Source: Microbacterium flavescens (lineage in GTDB: Bacteria; Actinomycetota; Actinomycetes; Actinomycetales; Microbacteriaceae). From it: DNA of 64,000 nucleotides. The translations under genes and the position numbers were made by a program. Positions 61,436 through 64,000 of this stretch are shown piece after piece (the first letter of the stretch is position 1; each line of letters begins with the position of its first letter). The notes under the pieces are model-generated. The model ran no database searches, had not been told where the DNA came from, and was given only the letters and a program-made list of their open reading frames with translations. The stretch lies in NCBI RefSeq assembly GCF_018588945.1, contig NZ_JAFIWA010000006.1:62001-126000 (forward strand). Reading direction: 5' to 3'.

Positions 61436-62773
61436 GTGTACATCTCCCTGACGAACGCCGCGCAGCCCGGCAGTGGGGCCGAAAGCGCGCCGGGCCACGA
61501 TGGGCGTCGGTCCGCGACGCGACGCCCCGGCGTGCGCACTGTCTCCTCCACCGTCGTCAGTCTCGGCATCGTGTCGATGCTGACCGACATCTCGTCGGAG
61601 TCGGTGGCTGCGATCCTCCCCCTCTACATCACGAGCGCGCTCGGGCTGTCGGTGATCGCATTCGGGTTCATCGACGGCCTGTACCAGGGCGTGAGCGCGA
61701 TCGCTCGCATCGCCGGCGGCTACACCTCCGACCGAGTCGGCAGGCCCAAGTGGATTGCGTTCTCCGGCTACGGTCTGGCGGCCGTCGCTCGGATGTTCCT
61801 CGTCTTCGCGTCCGGGTTCGCGGCCATCGCCGTCGTCATCACCGCCGACCGGATCGGGAAGGGCATCCGAACCGCTCCCCGCGACGCGCTCATCACCGCG
61901 GCGTCCCGTCCCGACAGCCTCGGCACGGCGTTCGGCGTGCACCGCACGCTCGACAACATCGGCGCCGCGATCGGCCCGCTCATCGCGTTCCTCGTTCTGC
62001 TGGTCATCCCGGACGGATTCCACACCGTCTTCCTCGCGTCGCTGGCCTTCGCGATCATCGCCGTCGCGATCCTCGGGATCCTCGTGCCGAATCTGCGCAC
62101 ACGGGCGGCGCCGGAGGCCACCGATGACCGCGCCAGCGGATCGCGGTTCGGCTGGGCCGCCGTGACGACCGGGCCGATGCGGCGCGTCATCGCCGGTGCA
62201 GGCATCCTGGGGCTCCTCACGATCGGCGACGGCTTCGTGTACCTCGTGCTGCAATCCCGCAGCGACTTCGCGGCGCAGTTGTTCCCGCTGCTGTACGTGG
62301 GCACGAACGTCGCATTCCTCGCGCTCGCGATCCCTCTCGGCCGACTCTCGGACCGGATCGGCCGGGGACGGGTCTTCGTGTTCGGGCACGTCGGCCTGCT
62401 CGCGGCCTACCTGGTCGCCGCCCTGCCGATCGCCGACATGGCCGCGACGATCCTCTGCCTGGTCTTCCTCGGCGGGTTCTATGCCGCGACGGACGGGGTG
62501 CTGGCCGCCCTCGCCGGCCAGCTCACCTCCCCCGAGACGCGAGCGACTGGGATCGCGGCTACGCAGACCGTCGTGGCGCTCAGCCGGTTCCTGTCAGCGA
62601 GCGCCTTCGGCTTCCTCTGGTTCGCGATCGGAAGCGAGTCCGCAGTCCTCGTGATGGCGGCGCTGCTCGCCTTCGCCGTGCCTCTCGTCGCGCTGCTCCT
62701 CAGGCCGTACCTCTCGTCGCCGGGCGACTCCCGGACCGTGGTGGACGACGAGCCGTCTGGGGTCCGCGGATGA
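61436..62773 (+). CDS. MFS transporter
   Basis: The 445-residue protein has about twelve helices. The first (SLGIVSMLTDISSESVAAILPLYI) and the loop DRIGKGIRTAPRDALITAAS define an MFS subgroup present in many bacteria and without known substrate. The ~35-residue N-terminal extension is hydrophilic. It starts with GTG 61436, with GAGGA upstream, 9 nt after the Pro-rich protein, and overlaps the next gene by four bases. It might move a glycan precursor or an unrelated solute. No polysaccharide flippase (Wzx) signature is present. Confidence 0.82.
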   Translation: MYISLTNAAQPGSGAESAPGHDGRRSATRRPGVRTVSSTVVSLGIVSMLTDISSESVAAILPLYITSALGLSVIAFGFIDGLYQGVSAIARIAGGYTSDRVGRPKWIAFSGYGLAAVARMFLVFASGFAAIAVVITADRIGKGIRTAPRDALITAASRPDSLGTAFGVHRTLDNIGAAIGPLIAFLVLLVIPDGFHTVFLASLAFAIIAVAILGILVPNLRTRAAPEATDDRASGSRFGWAAVTTGPMRRVIAGAGILGLLTIGDGFVYLVLQSRSDFAAQLFPLLYVGTNVAFLALAIPLGRLSDRIGRGRVFVFGHVGLLAAYLVAALPIADMAATILCLVFLGGFYAATDGVLAALAGQLTSPETRATGIAATQTVVALSRFLSASAFGFLWFAIGSESAVLVMAALLAFAVPLVALLLRPYLSSPGDSRTVVDDEPSGVRG

Positions 62774-63792
62774 CCGAACGAGGGAAGTGGATGCTGGTGC
62801 TCGGCATCTCCATCGTCGCGCTCGGGGGGACGGCCGTCGCCGGGATCGTGGCGTGGCAGGACTACCAATCGCGTCAGAGCCGGGCGAGCGCCGCGGTGAC
62901 AGCGGAAGGCGACGCGTGGGCGACAGGCGAGCGGATCGTCTTCCGCAACACCGCCATCGGGCAGGGCTACGGTCTCGTCGCGAGCGTTCCGCTCGACGAT
63001 CCCGCGGGAGCGCGCAGGCTGTCTTCGACCGCGTGCGAGCGGGTGGACGCGAACGCCGAGCAGTTCGCATGCCTGCACACCGATCGAGGGGTGGTGCCCG
63101 GCTACACCGCGACGTTGCGCTCCAACGACGGCGAGGTCGTCTCGGAGTGGTCGTTGCCGGGCATTCCAAGCCGGACGCGATTCTCACCCGACGGATCGCT
63201 CGTCGCGACGACCGCGTTCGTCACCGGTCATTCCTATGCGACCGTGGGCTTCTCAACCGAGACGGTGATCCGCACGAAGGACGGCGGGACGCTCGGCACC
63301 CTCGAGGACTGGACCCTCATGATCGACGGCGCGGAGAGCGCGCTTGTCGACCGCAACTACTGGGGAGTGACCTTCGTCGATGACCAGACCTTCTATGCGA
63401 CGGTCGGCATGGCCACCTCGGGCCAGACCTACCTCGTCAAGGGGGACATACCTGCGCGGACACTCACGGCTGTAGCATCCGATGTCGAATGCCCGTCCCT
63501 CTCGCCCGACGCGTCGCGCATCGCGTTCAAGCGGGTGACCTCCGGCTCGGGTGCGACCGCGCACTGGGCTCCGGCGATCATGGACCTGGCGACGGGCGAC
63601 GTCCGGCTCGTGCCCGAGAGCCGCAGTGTCGACGATCAGATCGCGTGGATCGACGACGACACGGTCATGTACGGGATGCCGCGCCCCGGCGAGGCAGGCG
63701 ACACCGACGTGTGGGCGGCGGATGCCGACGGGTCCGGCGATCCCTACCTCTTCATCGAGCATGCGTGGTCGCCGGCGGTGGTGCGCCGATGA
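62770..63792 (+). CDS. Membrane-anchored TolB-like beta-propeller protein
   Basis: The 340-residue protein has one N-terminal helix at ~8-28 (MLVLGISIVALGGTAVAGIVAW). The rest is extracytoplasmic, with propeller-type strands: SRTRFSPDGSLVATTAF, CPSLSPDASRIAFKR and DQIAWIDDDTVMYGM. Three or four Cys (CERV, CLHT, CPSL) may form disulfides. TolB-like propellers usually mediate protein or sugar contacts. Coupled by ATGA to the MFS gene, it is the last gene of the visible glycan operon before a convergent VanZ-like gene. Confidence 0.72.
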   Translation: MTERGKWMLVLGISIVALGGTAVAGIVAWQDYQSRQSRASAAVTAEGDAWATGERIVFRNTAIGQGYGLVASVPLDDPAGARRLSSTACERVDANAEQFACLHTDRGVVPGYTATLRSNDGEVVSEWSLPGIPSRTRFSPDGSLVATTAFVTGHSYATVGFSTETVIRTKDGGTLGTLEDWTLMIDGAESALVDRNYWGVTFVDDQTFYATVGMATSGQTYLVKGDIPARTLTAVASDVECPSLSPDASRIAFKRVTSGSGATAHWAPAIMDLATGDVRLVPESRSVDDQIAWIDDDTVMYGMPRPGEAGDTDVWAADADGSGDPYLFIEHAWSPAVVRR

Positions 63793-63793
63793 G

Positions 63794-64000
63794 TCAGCGA
63801 GCAGGGTTGCGATCCGCCGTCTGCTCCGCGCGGCGCTCGCGCCGGATGACGAGCAGCCAGGCCAGCGCCGCGCCGAGCGCCGCTCCGAGGGCGTTGGCGA
63901 GGACGTCGCGCGGACTCGGGACGCGCGACGGGATCACGCTCTGCACGAGCTCGGCCGCCACCGAGAGCGTCAGCGCGAGGACGAATCCCCACACGTGGTG
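63794..64000 (-). CDS. VanZ-like family protein (5' end outside window)
   Basis: The frame is open to the right edge. The visible ~68 codons include a membrane helix (GFVLALTLSVAAELVQSVIPS) with the VanZ-type E-x-x-Q, then RVPSPRDVLANALGAALGAALAWLLV, which carries the R...D...N-x-x-G pattern of the family. VanZ relatives alter the cell surface, and some give teicoplanin tolerance. Many sit beside glycan genes. It is convergent with the TolB-like gene, 1 nt apart. Confidence 0.7.
   Translation of the reverse strand, partial: HHVWGFVLALTLSVAAELVQSVIPSRVPSPRDVLANALGAALGAALAWLLVIRRERRAEQTADRNPAR

Overview
The window is high-GC actinobacterial chromosome, most likely Microbacteriaceae and plausibly Microbacterium. 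This rests on the G+C-rich codon use, the GTG starts, and the tightly overlapped order tilS-hpt-ftsH-folE-folP-folB-folK-DUF3180-PH-PH-DUF2520-panC-lysS. A DUF4192 protein, a short ArgA-type acetyltransferase, and many GGATGC/GCATCC words inside genes and in terminator hairpins also fit. The genus is an inference from style, not from a database match.

Layout. 0-1.4 kb: the end of an FtsX-type ABC permease and a decayed fragment. 1.4-13.7 kb: a probable island inserted at the 3' end of tRNA-Ser(CGA). It is flanked by ~177-bp direct repeats and carries a 2353-residue LPPTG-anchored surface protein, an alkylsulfatase, a SulP transporter and a small membrane protein, but no visible integrase. 13.9-20 kb: a drug-type MFS pump, a lipoprotein, L-lactate dehydrogenase followed by a putative 2OG-Fe(II) enzyme, an SRPBCC protein, radA and an SseB-like protein. 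20.2-27.2 kb: a gamma-glutamylation pathway for an amine, with a GntR regulator, SDR, aldehyde dehydrogenase, gamma-glutamyl hydrolase, a glutamine synthetase homologue and a divergent ethanolamine-type permease. 27.2-40.5 kb: a short N-acetylglutamate synthase, clpC, a DUF2975/DUF2975/XRE module, a DUF559 protein, a duplicated-domain lipoprotein, cardiolipin synthase, DUF4192 and lysS. 40.7-51.1 kb: the panC-folate-ftsH-hpt-tilS operon. 51.3-57.9 kb: ppa, a Tat-exported M23 peptidase, tRNA-Glu/Asp/Phe, a DUF305 lipoprotein, an LVIVD propeller protein and an ACT protein. 58.1-64 kb: the first part of an exopolysaccharide or cell-surface glycan locus whose genes are linked by ATGA overlaps and which runs off the right edge next to a VanZ-like gene.

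Working together. In the amine pathway the predicted steps are import, gamma-glutamyl capping (GS), alcohol or amine oxidation (SDR), aldehyde oxidation (ALDH) and release of glutamate (class I amidase), under GntR control. In the island, the alkylsulfatase releases sulfate and the adjacent SulP could carry it. In the folate operon, FolE, FolB, FolK and FolP give dihydropteroate, with FtsH upstream and PanC/LysS downstream.

The most unusual non-coding content is: (i) five 51-bp palindromic elements in one orientation with compensatory changes in their arms (20.0, 33.7 and 34.9 kb); (ii) three 20-bp TGTCC-N10-GGACA palindromes at two distant loci (27.4 and 53.9 kb), each followed by a GGCCCCCGG hairpin; (iii) a recurring GCGGATGCC/GGCATCCGC terminator core; and (iv) 65-66-bp direct repeats between hpt and ftsH. 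Among proteins, PanC has Arg in place of Lys or Gln at three positions known to be catalytic or substrate-binding. The surface protein has five tandem domains that keep a Lys/Glu/Asn triad and a Cys pair.
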